From NCBI GenBank assembly GCA_019410105.1, contig DXTB01000014.1:1-22769 (forward strand): DNA of 22,769 nt, read 5' to 3'. The translations under genes and the position numbers were made by a program. The notes beneath the pieces are model-generated. The model saw only the letters and a list, made by a program, of their open reading frames with translations, was not told the DNA's origin and made no database searches. This stretch comes from Clostridiales bacterium (GTDB taxonomy: Bacteria > Bacillota_A > Clostridia > Oscillospirales > Oscillospiraceae). Of the stretch, positions 13,560 to 21,263 are shown in pieces (position 1 is the stretch's first letter; each line of letters opens with the position of its first letter).

Positions 13560-14680
13560 TCTATCTTGACAGCGCGGCCACAACCTTACAAAAACCGCCC
13601 GCCGTGGCGCGGGCGGTTTCGTCCGCAGTGGGGCGCCTGGCAACCCCTGGCCGCGGCGGGCATGTTCCCGCCATGCGGGCGGCAGAAACCGCCTTTCTCT
13701 GCCGTCAGGCAGCGGCGGAGCTCTTTCAGGTGGAGAGCCCAGAACAGGTGGTGTTCACCTCCAACGCCACCCATGGGCTGAATCTCGCCATTCATTCCCT
13801 GTTGAAGCCCGGGGACGCCGTGGTGATCTCCGGCTATGAGCACAACGCCGTCACCCGACCGCTCCACGCCCTTGGTGTCAATATCCGGGTGGCTGCAGGC
13901 CCGCTCTTTGATCCGGAGGCTCAAGTCCGCGCCTTTGAGCGCCAGCTGGACGAGACGGTGAGGGCCGTCATTTGTAACCATGTGTCCAACGTGTTCGGCT
14001 TCATCCTGCCGGTGGAGGGCATCGCGGCCCTGTGCCGGGAACGTGGAATTCCCTTTGTGCTGGACGCCTCCCAGTCGGCCGGGTGTCTGCCCGTCCACAT
14101 GGGGGAGCTGGGCGCAGCCTTTGTCGCCATGCCGGGACACAAGGGACTTTACGGTCCCCAGGGCACCGGCCTGCTGCTCTGCGGGGCGGAGACCCACCCA
14201 CTACTCATGGGCGGCACCGGAAGCGCCTCGGCGCTCCAGGCCATGCCCGATTTCCTGCCCGACCGCCTGGAGGCAGGCACCCACAACATGCCCGGCATTG
14301 CCGGCCTGCTGGAGGGACTTCGTTATGTTCAGACACAGGGGACGGAGCGTATTTTGACCCATGAGCGCCGCCTGATCCGCCAAGCGGCTGCCGGACTGTC
14401 CCGCATTCCCGGCGTGACTGTCTACGGGGATGGGGGAGCCGTCCAGGCCGGCGTGCTCTCCTTCCAGATAGACGGAATGGACTGTGAAGCGGTAGGCGAG
14501 GCCCTGGGCGCCAGAGGGATTGCCGTCCGTGCCGGCCTGCACTGCGCGCCGCTGGCCCATCAGTCGGCCGGGACGCTGGAGGCTGGGACAGTCCGCGCCA
14601 GCGTCTCCGCCTTCAATACACCCCGGGAAGTCGAGCGCTTCACACAGGAGGTTGCGCGGCTGACCGCCGGGCAAAAATAG
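13556..14680 (+). CDS. Class-V aminotransferase, cysteine desulfurase family
   Basis: 374-aa PLP enzyme of the NifS/SufS type, closest in style to TIGR01977 (EF2568-like). It starts IYLDSAATT, has VVFTSNATHGLNLAI (PLP phosphate region), the HNAVTRPL motif, VLDASQSAGCLPV (Asp for the pyridine nitrogen) and the PLP Schiff-base Lys196 in PGHKGLYG. Near the C-terminus, RAGLHCAP places Cys330 where SufS-type enzymes carry their sulfur-accepting cysteine. This supports desulfurase or selenocysteine-lyase-like chemistry, mobilising S or Se for the coupled DUF3343 partner. No IscU/SufU scaffold is adjacent. The stop codon is part of the terminator stem. Confidence 0.9.
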   Translation: MIYLDSAATTLQKPPAVARAVSSAVGRLATPGRGGHVPAMRAAETAFLCRQAAAELFQVESPEQVVFTSNATHGLNLAIHSLLKPGDAVVISGYEHNAVTRPLHALGVNIRVAAGPLFDPEAQVRAFERQLDETVRAVICNHVSNVFGFILPVEGIAALCRERGIPFVLDASQSAGCLPVHMGELGAAFVAMPGHKGLYGPQGTGLLLCGAETHPLLMGGTGSASALQAMPDFLPDRLEAGTHNMPGIAGLLEGLRYVQTQGTERILTHERRLIRQAAAGLSRIPGVTVYGDGGAVQAGVLSFQIDGMDCEAVGEALGARGIAVRAGLHCAPLAHQSAGTLEAGTVRASVSAFNTPREVERFTQEVARLTAGQK

Positions 14681-14701
14681 CCGCGTCTGCGGCTATTTTT
14701 T
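14673..14701 (+). terminator. Strong intrinsic terminator overlapping the aminotransferase stop
   Basis: AAATAGCCGC (14675-14684) pairs with GCGGCTATTT (14689-14698) around a GTCT loop, followed by Ts to 14701. The A-run on the 5' side makes it likely to work in both directions. The TAG stop codon lies in the stem. Confidence 0.93.
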
Positions 14702-14718
14702 GTGTCTGCACACAGGGC

Positions 14719-14771
14719 CTGTTCACAGAAAATTGATTTCCCTTCTACTTGTCAACCGCCTGTGAATACAG
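14719..14771 (+). promoter_or_regulatory. Imperfect inverted repeat around the cdaA promoter -35
   Basis: CTGTTCACAG (14719-14728) and CTGTGAATACAG (14760-14771) are reverse complements apart from a 2-base insertion. They flank the -35 box and abut the -10 box, a placement typical of operators. No regulator can be named. Confidence 0.3.
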
Positions 14772-14777
14772 TATAAT
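14749..14777 (+). promoter_or_regulatory. Sigma-A promoter for the cdaA operon
   Basis: TTGTCA (14749-14754), a 17-bp spacer, and a perfect TATAAT (14772-14777). Predicted start is near 14784, about 70 nt before the cdaA ATG. Confidence 0.88.
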
Positions 14778-14852
14778 AAATCAGTTAAAGGATATACATG
14801 TACTCTGCGGGAAGCAAGGATGCCGGCGCGGCCGGAAGCGGGAGACGAGGAA

Positions 14853-15740
14853 ATGGAAGGCATTTTGTATTTGCTCCAGGAATTCAAGGGAAAGGTCGTC
14901 CTGTTTGGTATCTCTGATGTGGTTGATATCGCGATCATGGCCTTTCTTATCTATAAGGTGATTATGCTGATGCGCCGCACCAACTCCGGCGCGGTGGCCA
15001 AGGGCGTACTGCTGCTGCTGTTTGCCCTGGGTGTCTCCACCTTTTTCCACCTCAACACGGTCAGCTATCTGCTTCAGCAGCTCATGGTGTGGGGTGTGGT
15101 AGCCCTGGTGGTCATTTTCCAGCCTGAAATCCGCCGCTTTCTGGAGCAGATGGGCCGCACCAGCCTCGGGAAGGTGTTTACACCGGAGGAGGCACGCAAC
15201 GAGCTGGACAGTGCCATCACTCAGACGGTGGATGCCTATATGTCCCTTTCCAAGAGCAAGACCGGCGCGCTGATGGTGTTTGAGCGGAAAAACATGCTAG
15301 ATGACGCCATTAAGACCGGAACCGCGCTGGACTGTACGGTGAATGCCGAACTGCTGAAAAATATCTTCTGGAACAAGGCCCCGCTCCACGACGGCGCGGT
15401 GATTGTCCGCGCTGGACGGATTGTGGGCGCGGGCTGTATGCTTCCCATGTCGGGCAATGTAAATCTGTCGCGGGAGCTGGGCATGCGCCACCGGGCAGGC
15501 ATCGGAGCAAGTGAGCACACGGACGCCGTGGTGGCTATTGTCTCGGAGGAGACCGGCTCCATCTCCGTGGCGGTGGGCGGCATGCTCAAGCGCCACCTGG
15601 CGCCGGAGACTCTGGAGCGCCTGCTCCGCAATGAGCTGCTTCCGGAACGGGAGAATGACGAGGCCGCGTCCAAATTCAAGCTGGGCAATCTGCTCCGCTT
15701 TGGAAAGGGGAAAAAGCAGGATGGGAACGAAAATTCTTAA
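14853..15740 (+). CDS. cdaA: Diadenylate cyclase CdaA
   Basis: 295-aa membrane-bound enzyme making the second messenger c-di-AMP from two ATP. Three N-terminal membrane segments (about 20-40, 48-68, 73-92) precede the cytosolic DAC domain. The catalytic motifs are DGA at residues 180-182 (LHDGAVIV) and RHR at 212-214 (RHRAGIGASEHTDA). I chose ATG 14853 because GGAG lies 8 nt upstream and the protein then starts like the family; an in-frame ATG at 14820 would add 11 unrelated residues with no spaced Shine-Dalgarno. cdaR overlaps its last 20 bp. c-di-AMP controls potassium, osmotic and cell-wall homeostasis. glmM, the usual third gene, is absent. Confidence 0.95.
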   Translation: MEGILYLLQEFKGKVVLFGISDVVDIAIMAFLIYKVIMLMRRTNSGAVAKGVLLLLFALGVSTFFHLNTVSYLLQQLMVWGVVALVVIFQPEIRRFLEQMGRTSLGKVFTPEEARNELDSAITQTVDAYMSLSKSKTGALMVFERKNMLDDAIKTGTALDCTVNAELLKNIFWNKAPLHDGAVIVRAGRIVGAGCMLPMSGNVNLSRELGMRHRAGIGASEHTDAVVAIVSEETGSISVAVGGMLKRHLAPETLERLLRNELLPERENDEAASKFKLGNLLRFGKGKKQDGNENS

Positions 15741-16968
15741 CAGCCGGTGGTTCTATGTGGTGCTCTCCATCCTGCTGGCGTTTCTCCTCTGGGTCTACGT
15801 CGGCAACGACCCCAACTCGGTGGACACCGGAACCCTGCGGAATGTCCGGGTGGTATTCAGTGGATTGGAAAAGCTTGAAGAGCGGGGACTGATGATCTCT
15901 GAGGGAGCAGAGCAGACGGTCAATTTGCAGCTGTCTGCCCGCGGCGAGGTGTGGAGCCGCCTGAACCAGGGAGATACCACTGTGGTGGTGGATGTCTCCG
16001 GTATTACCGAGCCAGGGGAGCAGAGTGTGGCTATTACCTCACGCAACATCAATTTTCCCCGCTCCATCACCATAATCGACTCCATTGACGTACGCTACAC
16101 CAGCCCAAGTACCATCGACTTCACCGTTTCCCGCTGGAGCAGCAAGGAGATCCCGGTTCAAGGCACCTTTAACGGCAGCGTGGCCGAAGGCTTCCAACGC
16201 CGTGACTTCTCCTTCGCGCCGGATACCATTACCGTCAGCGGCCAGGAGGAGCTGGTCAGTCAGGTGGATCACGCCCAAATCACCATCTCTCAGGAGGACA
16301 TGAATTCCACCTACAGCGCCGACTGTAGCTATACCCTCATCGGCACCAACGGCCAGCCCATCGCCGCCGGCCTGGTGGAGACGGAACCGGAGACCGTGCT
16401 GGTCACCCTCCCGGTGGAGAAGATGAAGGAGGTGGAGCTGACCGTGGATCTCATTCCCGGCGGCGGTGCCACCGCAGATAATGTAACCGTAGACATTGAG
16501 CCCAGAACCTTGATGGTAGCGGGCAGCGCAGAGATCCTGGATCAGCTGGACCGCATCAGCCTGGGTGAGATTGACCTGTCCAAGGTATTTGGCACCCTGA
16601 CACAGTCTATGACGATCAATTTGGACCCATCCCTGACCAATGTCAGCGGCATTACAGAGGCCAAGGTAACCGTCACCGTGGAGGGCTTGGTCACTAAGAC
16701 ACTGGAGGCTGGAAATATTGAGATTGTCAATAAGCCGGGCGGCTATGAGATCACACGCAACACCCAGTCCTGCACAGTTTTGATCCGCGGCACCCAGGAA
16801 GCCGTAGATGCGGTCACGGCTTCCCAAGTCCGGATTGTGGCCGATCTGTCCAACCTGGATCTGTCCACCGGAAGCCGGACAGTGCCGGTCAAGGTCTATC
16901 TGGATGGCAGCAGCGAGGTGGGCGTGGTCGGTGAGTACAACATTTCCATTTCGGTCTCAAGATCGTAG
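15721..16968 (+). CDS. cdaR: CdaR, YbbR-domain regulator of CdaA
   Basis: 415-aa protein with one N-terminal membrane anchor (about 8-26, ending LLWVYVGNDPNS) and an extracytoplasmic region of four YbbR-like beta domains (roughly 35-125, 130-210, 220-305 and 310-410). Recurring cues are VRVVFSGLEKL, IPVQGTFNGSVAEGF, VELTVDLIPGG, and VTVTVEGL. In B. subtilis and relatives CdaR binds CdaA and tunes its cyclase activity. ATG at 15721 lies within cdaA (20-bp overlap), with AAAGGGG 10 nt upstream, so the two are coupled. The open frame upstream is a cdaA shadow. It is followed after 15 bp by a RseC-like gene rather than glmM. Confidence 0.93.
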   Translation: MGTKILNSRWFYVVLSILLAFLLWVYVGNDPNSVDTGTLRNVRVVFSGLEKLEERGLMISEGAEQTVNLQLSARGEVWSRLNQGDTTVVVDVSGITEPGEQSVAITSRNINFPRSITIIDSIDVRYTSPSTIDFTVSRWSSKEIPVQGTFNGSVAEGFQRRDFSFAPDTITVSGQEELVSQVDHAQITISQEDMNSTYSADCSYTLIGTNGQPIAAGLVETEPETVLVTLPVEKMKEVELTVDLIPGGGATADNVTVDIEPRTLMVAGSAEILDQLDRISLGEIDLSKVFGTLTQSMTINLDPSLTNVSGITEAKVTVTVEGLVTKTLEAGNIEIVNKPGGYEITRNTQSCTVLIRGTQEAVDAVTASQVRIVADLSNLDLSTGSRTVPVKVYLDGSSEVGVVGEYNISISVSRS

Positions 16969-16983
16969 AAATCAGGTGAAAGT

Positions 16984-17412
16984 ATGGTTCAAACAGCAAA
17001 GGTAACCCGCGTCCTGGCTGACGGCAGGGCGGAGGTGGCCGTCAAGCGTCAGTCTGCCTGCGGCCACGACTGCTCCAAATGCGGCGGAGGCTGCAGCGAA
17101 CTGATGGTCAGCTCCACCGTAGCAGTGATAGCCGCCAATCCGGTCCGGGCCATGCCCGGCGACATGGTGACGGTGGAGTCCTCCACCAGCCGGGTACTGG
17201 GCGCGGCTGTGATCGTCTATCTGGTGCCCTTCCTGCTCTTTTTCGCCGGCTATTTCCTCTGTGCGGCTTTCCGGCTCTCTTCGGGAGTCAGTGCGGCCGT
17301 CGGGGTGGCCGGGTTCGCACTAGGACTCCTGCTGGCCGTTCTGTGGGACCGCCGGGTGCGCAGGCAGCAGGCCATTTCCTTCTGCATTACCGCCATTGCG
17401 CCGGAGGCCTGA
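16984..17412 (+). CDS. SoxR-reducing system protein RseC family
   Basis: 142-aa RseC/MucC family membrane protein. A soluble N-terminal part (1-75) holds the cysteine motif C26-x3-C30-x2-C33-x3-C37 (CGHDCSKCGGGC), typical of the family and suited to a metal or Fe-S site. Two membrane helices (about 78-99 and 104-122) follow, then a short basic C-terminus. In E. coli RseC helps reduce SoxR together with the Rnf-like complex; in Clostridia RseC genes often associate with Rnf. No rnf genes are in this window. ATG has AGGTGA upstream. TGATG overlap with the next gene. Confidence 0.88.
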   Translation: MVQTAKVTRVLADGRAEVAVKRQSACGHDCSKCGGGCSELMVSSTVAVIAANPVRAMPGDMVTVESSTSRVLGAAVIVYLVPFLLFFAGYFLCAAFRLSSGVSAAVGVAGFALGLLLAVLWDRRVRRQQAISFCITAIAPEA

Positions 17413-18281
17413 TGTTCGGCTATGTGCGCCCCAACCGGGACGAGTTGAAAGTGCGGGAGCTGCGGGACTACGAGGCCCTCTACTGTGGACTCTGCCACGC
17501 ATTGGGAAGGCGGCACGGCTTTTTCGCCCGGTTCTTTCTGAACTACGACTTTACCTTTCTCGCCATGCTCTTGGACGGCTCGAAGCCTACGGCGGAGCGG
17601 AAGCACTGTCCGGCCCGCCTCTGGTGTCGGAAAAAGGGCTGCATCTGCGCCGGAAGCGTGGATGCGGCGGCGGACGCCGGAACCATCCTCAGCTATTGGA
17701 AGCTGCGGGACACGGTGGCGGACGGTCCCTTCTGGAAGGGAACTGCCGCCCGGGTTCTGTCCTTTCTGCTCCGACCCGGCTACCGCCGGGCGGCCCAGGC
17801 CCGGCCGGAGTTTGACCGGGCGGTGCGCAGTTGTCTGGAGGAGCTCCAGGCCCTGGAGCAGGAGGGCTCTCCCTCACTGGACCGGACGGCGGACACCTTT
17901 GCCCGCATCCTGGCGGCGGCCGCCCTTCCGGCGGAGTCCTCCGCCCGGACCCGCGCCCTGGAGCAGCTCCTCTACCATGTGGGGCGGTGGATTTACCTGG
18001 TGGACGCCTGGGACGATCTGGAGGAGGACGGACGCACCGGGTCCTACAACCCCATTGCCGCCCGTTTTCCGGAGCAGGTGGAGGCCAACCGGGATTATCT
18101 GCGCACCACCCTTCTCCACTCTCTGAACCTGGCCCGCTCCGCCTGTGCGCTCCTGGAGCTGGGCCACTGGCAGGGCGCCGTGGAGAATATCCTCTATCTG
18201 GGGCTGCCTATGGTGGAGGAGCTGGTCTTTACCGGCCGTTGGAAGGCCGTCAATCATCAAAACAGGAGAAGGATTTCATGA
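17412..18281 (+). CDS. DUF5685 family protein
   Basis: 289-aa protein I recognise as DUF5685; its function is unknown. The N-terminus [20 protein letters not shown] is characteristic. Cysteines cluster at C25-x2-C28 (YCGLCHALG) and C66, C72, C77, C79 ([15 protein letters not shown]), suggesting a bound metal or Fe-S cluster. The C-terminal half is predicted mostly helical and contains an acidic motif at 198-206 (DAWDDLEED), followed by [11 protein letters not shown]. The motif is reminiscent of the Asp-rich Mg2+ site of all-alpha isoprenoid synthases, but that link is only a guess. ATG shares a base with the rseC stop (TGATG), and its own stop overlaps the dnaJ-like ATG (ATGA). Confidence 0.8.
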   Translation: MFGYVRPNRDELKVRELRDYEALYCGLCHALGRRHGFFARFFLNYDFTFLAMLLDGSKPTAERKHCPARLWCRKKGCICAGSVDAAADAGTILSYWKLRDTVADGPFWKGTAARVLSFLLRPGYRRAAQARPEFDRAVRSCLEELQALEQEGSPSLDRTADTFARILAAAALPAESSARTRALEQLLYHVGRWIYLVDAWDDLEEDGRTGSYNPIAARFPEQVEANRDYLRTTLLHSLNLARSACALLELGHWQGAVENILYLGLPMVEELVFTGRWKAVNHQNRRRIS

Positions 18282-18886
18282 CAGATCCGTACATTGTGCT
18301 GGGGGTCAAGCCCGACGCCAGCGACGAGGAGATCAAACGCGCCTACCGGGAGCTGGCCCGGAAATACCACCCGGACAACTATCAAAACAACCCCCTGGCC
18401 GATCTGGCCGAGGAGAAGATGAAGGAGATCAACGAGGCCTACGATACCATTACCAAGATGCGCAGCGGGGGAGGGGCCTCCGGCGGCTACCAGAGCCAGG
18501 GGGCCTACCGCGGCTCCTACCAGGGCGGCTATCAGCAGCAGTACTCCAGCGCCTCCTCAGGGAGCCTCTACAACCAGGTACGGCAGGCCATCAACATGGG
18601 CGACATCGGCCGGGCCGAGCAGCTCCTCCGCGGCGCTGCCAGCCAGGATGCCGAGTGGCACTTCCTCACCGGGTCCATCGCCTACCGCAAGGGCTGGCTG
18701 GACGAGGCCACCCAGCATTTCCAGATGGCCTGCAACATGGACCCGGCCAACGGGGAGTACCGGCAGGCGCTGATGATGATGCGCCAGGGTGGACAGGCCT
18801 ACCGCCCCTACGGCTACGGCGGTGGGATCGACGCCTGCGACTGCTGTACGGCCTGCCTTTGCATGAACATGTGCTGTGGGAACTGA
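18278..18886 (+). CDS. J-domain protein with Cys-rich C-terminus
   Basis: 202-aa protein. A J domain (about 1-65) carries HPD at 31-33 (KYHPDN) and a typical [20 protein letters not shown] helix I-II, so it should stimulate an Hsp70 (DnaK). A low-complexity Gly/Gln/Tyr/Ser linker (about 65-98) follows, then a TPR-like helical region (about 98-165: [36 protein letters not shown]). The tail has seven cysteines in the last 17 residues ([14 protein letters not shown]), which could bind metal or be acylated. No DnaJ zinc-finger or CTD domains, so it is a class III J protein. Good AGGAGAAGGA ribosome binding site; ATG overlaps the DUF5685 stop. Confidence 0.9.
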   Translation: MTDPYIVLGVKPDASDEEIKRAYRELARKYHPDNYQNNPLADLAEEKMKEINEAYDTITKMRSGGGASGGYQSQGAYRGSYQGGYQQQYSSASSGSLYNQVRQAINMGDIGRAEQLLRGAASQDAEWHFLTGSIAYRKGWLDEATQHFQMACNMDPANGEYRQALMMMRQGGQAYRPYGYGGGIDACDCCTACLCMNMCCGN

Positions 18887-18889
18887 GCC

Positions 18890-19423
18890 ATGCGAAACCA
18901 TACTGAAACGGGCGCAGGCCGGGTGGCCTTGGTGGGCGTGCTGGCCGCGCTGTCGCTGATCGCCCTCTATCTCTCCGCCGTCTCGCCCACGGCGCGGATG
19001 GGTATTGTAGCCATTGCCGGCCTCTTTCCTGCGGGGGCGGTGGTGTCGGCCGGGCTGAAGGCGGGGTTCTTCTGCTACGGCGCAGCAGGCCTGCTGGGCC
19101 TGCTGCTGGTGCCCGACAAGGCCAACGCCCTGCTCTACCTGCTCTTTTTCGGCCTCTGGCCCATGCTCAAGAGCCTGCTGGAGCGCATTCCCGTCCGGCC
19201 GCTGGAGTGGCTGTGCAAGCTGGCGGTATTCAACGCCGTTCTGACCCTGTTCTGGTTCGGTCTGCACAGCCTGTTTCTGCCCTTCCTGCCGGAGACGCTG
19301 CAAGCGCCTTGGATGGTCTATGCGGCGGGGAACGCAGCCTTTGTGATTTACGACGTGGGCTTCTCCAAGCTCATCTCCTTTTATGTGGCCCGGGTGGACA
19401 GGGTATTGCGAAAGACTTCCTAG
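18890..19423 (+). CDS. Small multi-pass membrane protein of unknown function
   Basis: 177-aa hydrophobic protein with about five membrane segments (roughly 12-30, 36-52, 60-77, 85-100, 108-130, with a further one near 140-158). A conserved-looking PDKANALLYLLFFGLWPMLKS (split across a loop and a helix) and basic loops are visible. Its size and layout recall small transporter subunits such as ECF S-components, but I cannot assign it. It begins 3 bp after the J-protein stop without an obvious Shine-Dalgarno, so translation is probably coupled. The last codons contain the -35 box of the next promoter. Confidence 0.72.
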   Translation: MRNHTETGAGRVALVGVLAALSLIALYLSAVSPTARMGIVAIAGLFPAGAVVSAGLKAGFFCYGAAGLLGLLLVPDKANALLYLLFFGLWPMLKSLLERIPVRPLEWLCKLAVFNAVLTLFWFGLHSLFLPFLPETLQAPWMVYAAGNAAFVIYDVGFSKLISFYVARVDRVLRKTS

Positions 19424-19434
19424 TCTGGTATAAT
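19406..19434 (+). promoter_or_regulatory. Sigma-A promoter for the yicC-remA-gmk-rpoZ operon
   Basis: TTGCGA (19406-19411), a 17-bp spacer, and a perfect TATAAT (19429-19434) with extended TGG before it. The -35 and part of the spacer lie inside the upstream membrane-protein gene. Predicted start is near 19441. Confidence 0.85.
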
Positions 19435-19483
19435 TTTTGAATAGCCTCAGAACAAAAGACGAATGGAACAGGGGGAACCCGCG

Positions 19484-20362
19484 TTGGTGAAAAGTATGAC
19501 GGGCTACGGCAGGGGAGAGGCCGTGGTCCATGGCCGCTCCATCACTGTGGAGCTGCGCTCCGTCAATAACCGCTATCTGGACTGCACCATCAAGCTGCCC
19601 CGCATCTATGTGTTTGCGGAGGACGCCATCAAATCCAAGGTACAGGCCCATATCTCCCGGGGCAAGGTGGATGTGTTCGTCACCATCGGCCCGTCGGAGA
19701 ACGGGGATGTATCCATCTCGGTCAACAAGCCTGTTGCGGATGGCTACTATGCCGCGCTGTGCGCGTTGCGGGACAGCTACGGCTTAAAGGACGACATTTC
19801 GGTTTCCCTGCTCTCCCGGTTCCAGGATGTCTTCCTGGTGGAGAAGATCCAGGAGGATCTGGAGGCCGTGAGCGCGGACATCTGCTCCGTGCTGGAGCTG
19901 GCCCTTCAGGACTTTGACGCCATGCGGGCGCGGGAGGGCGAAAAGCTCTTCCAGGATGTGACCGGCCGGGCACGTACCATCGAGGCCCTCACTACCAGGG
20001 TGGAGGAGCGCGCCCCCGGTATTGTGGCCGACTACCGGGCCCGCCTGAGCGCCAAAATGGCGGAGGTGCTTCAGAACACCCAGCTTGATGAGAGCCGCAT
20101 CCTCACCGAGGCCGCCGTCTATGCCGACAAGGTGGCTGTGGACGAGGAGACCGTCCGCCTGCGCAGTCACCTGTCCCAACTGGACCACATGCTGGCCCAA
20201 GAGGGACCCGTAGGCCGCAAGCTGGACTTTCTGATCCAGGAGTTCAACCGGGAGGCCAACACCATCGGCTCCAAATGCAATGATATTGAGACCGCCGGAT
20301 ACGTGGTGGATATTAAGGCCGAGATCGAGAAGATCCGGGAACAGATCCAGAACATCGAGTAA
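19484..20362 (+). CDS. yicC: YicC/YloC family endoribonuclease
   Basis: 292-aa protein of the YicC/YloC family, recently described as endoribonucleases in E. coli and B. subtilis. The N-terminus KSMTGYGRGEA, the RSVNNRYLD motif, the ARLSAKMAEVLQ region and the C-terminal GRKLDFLIQEFNREANTIGSK (as two adjacent motifs) are all family hallmarks. I chose the TTG at 19484 because it gives MVKSMTGYGRG, the usual family start, and AGGGGGAA lies about 7 nt upstream; the in-frame ATG at 19463 would add seven atypical residues. First gene of the conserved yicC-remA-gmk-rpoZ block, directly behind its own promoter. Confidence 0.93.
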   Translation: MVKSMTGYGRGEAVVHGRSITVELRSVNNRYLDCTIKLPRIYVFAEDAIKSKVQAHISRGKVDVFVTIGPSENGDVSISVNKPVADGYYAALCALRDSYGLKDDISVSLLSRFQDVFLVEKIQEDLEAVSADICSVLELALQDFDAMRAREGEKLFQDVTGRARTIEALTTRVEERAPGIVADYRARLSAKMAEVLQNTQLDESRILTEAAVYADKVAVDEETVRLRSHLSQLDHMLAQEGPVGRKLDFLIQEFNREANTIGSKCNDIETAGYVVDIKAEIEKIREQIQNIE

Positions 20363-20376
20363 GGCGGTGAGGCAGG

Positions 20377-20649
20377 ATGAAGCTTATCAATATCGGATTT
20401 GGAAACATGGTTTCCGCCGGACGGCTCATCGCCATTGTCAGCCCGGAGTCGGCCCCCATCAAGCGCATGGTCCAGGAGGCCCGGGACCGGGGTGTGCTCA
20501 TTGATGCCACCTATGGGCGGCGCACCCGGGCGGTGCTCATCATGGACAGCGACCACATCGTTCTCTCGGCCCTACAGCCAGAGACAGTGGCCGGGCGGCT
20601 GGGCGGCCGGGAGAACGAGCCCGCCCCAGAGGAGGATGAGGACGCATGA
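20377..20649 (+). CDS. remA: RemA family regulator (DUF370)
   Basis: 90-aa protein matching RemA/Ylz[30 protein letters not shown] (two family blocks), [15 protein letters not shown] and the [15 protein letters not shown] end. In B. subtilis RemA is a ring-forming DNA-binding activator of matrix and osmoprotection genes. The acidic C-terminal extension here is short. ATG with GGCGGTGAGGCAGG upstream, 14 bp after yicC; its stop overlaps the gmk ATG (ATGA). The same order is found across Firmicutes. Confidence 0.95.
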   Translation: MKLINIGFGNMVSAGRLIAIVSPESAPIKRMVQEARDRGVLIDATYGRRTRAVLIMDSDHIVLSALQPETVAGRLGGRENEPAPEEDEDA

Positions 20650-21257
20650 ACCTGAAAAAGAAAACCAGGGGGCAGCTTATTGTGCTCTCCGGCCCGTCTG
20701 GTGTGGGCAAGAGCACGGTGATCTCTGAGCTCCTGAGCGAACGGGAAAACATCTACTTCTCCGTTTCCTTCACCACCCGCCAGCCGCGGGTGGGAGAGGA
20801 GGACGGCGTCAACTACAATTTTGTCAGCCGGGAGCAGTTTGAGTCCATGATTTCCGGCGGTGAGCTGTTGGAATACGCCGAATATGTCCATAATTACTAC
20901 GGCACCTCCCTTCGCCTGATCGAGGAGAAGCTGTCCGCCGGCACCGACGTGCTGCTGGATATTGAGGTGCAGGGCGCGGCCAAGGTGCGGGCCAAGTGCC
21001 CAGACGCGGTTTTTATCTTTATCATCCCCCCCTCCTTTGAGGAGCTCTCCCGCCGCCTGCACCGCCGGGCCACCGACGCGGAGGAGGTCATCCAGGGCCG
21101 CCTCCAGAAGGCCCGGGAGGAGTGCAAGCAGATCCCCAATTATGACTATCTGGTGGTCAACGACAAGGTATCCGAGGCCGCGGGCGAGATCATCGCCATC
21201 CTGACGGCGGAGAGCTGCCGTACCAAGCACCGAATCAATCTTGTGGAAGGAGTCTGA
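20646..21257 (+). CDS. gmk: Guanylate kinase
   Basis: 203-aa kinase phosphorylating GMP to GDP with ATP. P-loop GPSGVGKST at residues 16-24, then [19 protein letters not shown] (GMP-binding), the NYYGTSL segment, [11 protein letters not shown] and [14 protein letters not shown]. Length is normal for the family. The ATG overlaps the remA stop by 4 bp. Needed for GTP and (p)ppGpp supply; the rpoZ neighbour (omega) follows in the classical arrangement. Confidence 0.97.
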   Translation: MNLKKKTRGQLIVLSGPSGVGKSTVISELLSERENIYFSVSFTTRQPRVGEEDGVNYNFVSREQFESMISGGELLEYAEYVHNYYGTSLRLIEEKLSAGTDVLLDIEVQGAAKVRAKCPDAVFIFIIPPSFEELSRRLHRRATDAEEVIQGRLQKAREECKQIPNYDYLVVNDKVSEAAGEIIAILTAESCRTKHRINLVEGV

Positions 21258-21263
21258 TCCAAT

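Noticed and set aside
19463..19483. ATG at 19463 as the yicC start
   Set aside because: It adds MEQGEPA before the family-typical beginning and has no Shine-Dalgarno; the TTG at 19484 has AGGGGGAA at proper distance.
18557..19651. 364-codon minus-strand frame opposite the J-protein, membrane protein and yicC start
   Set aside because: It would cross an operon boundary and a clean + strand promoter, and has no domain-like sequence. It is a GC-rich shadow.
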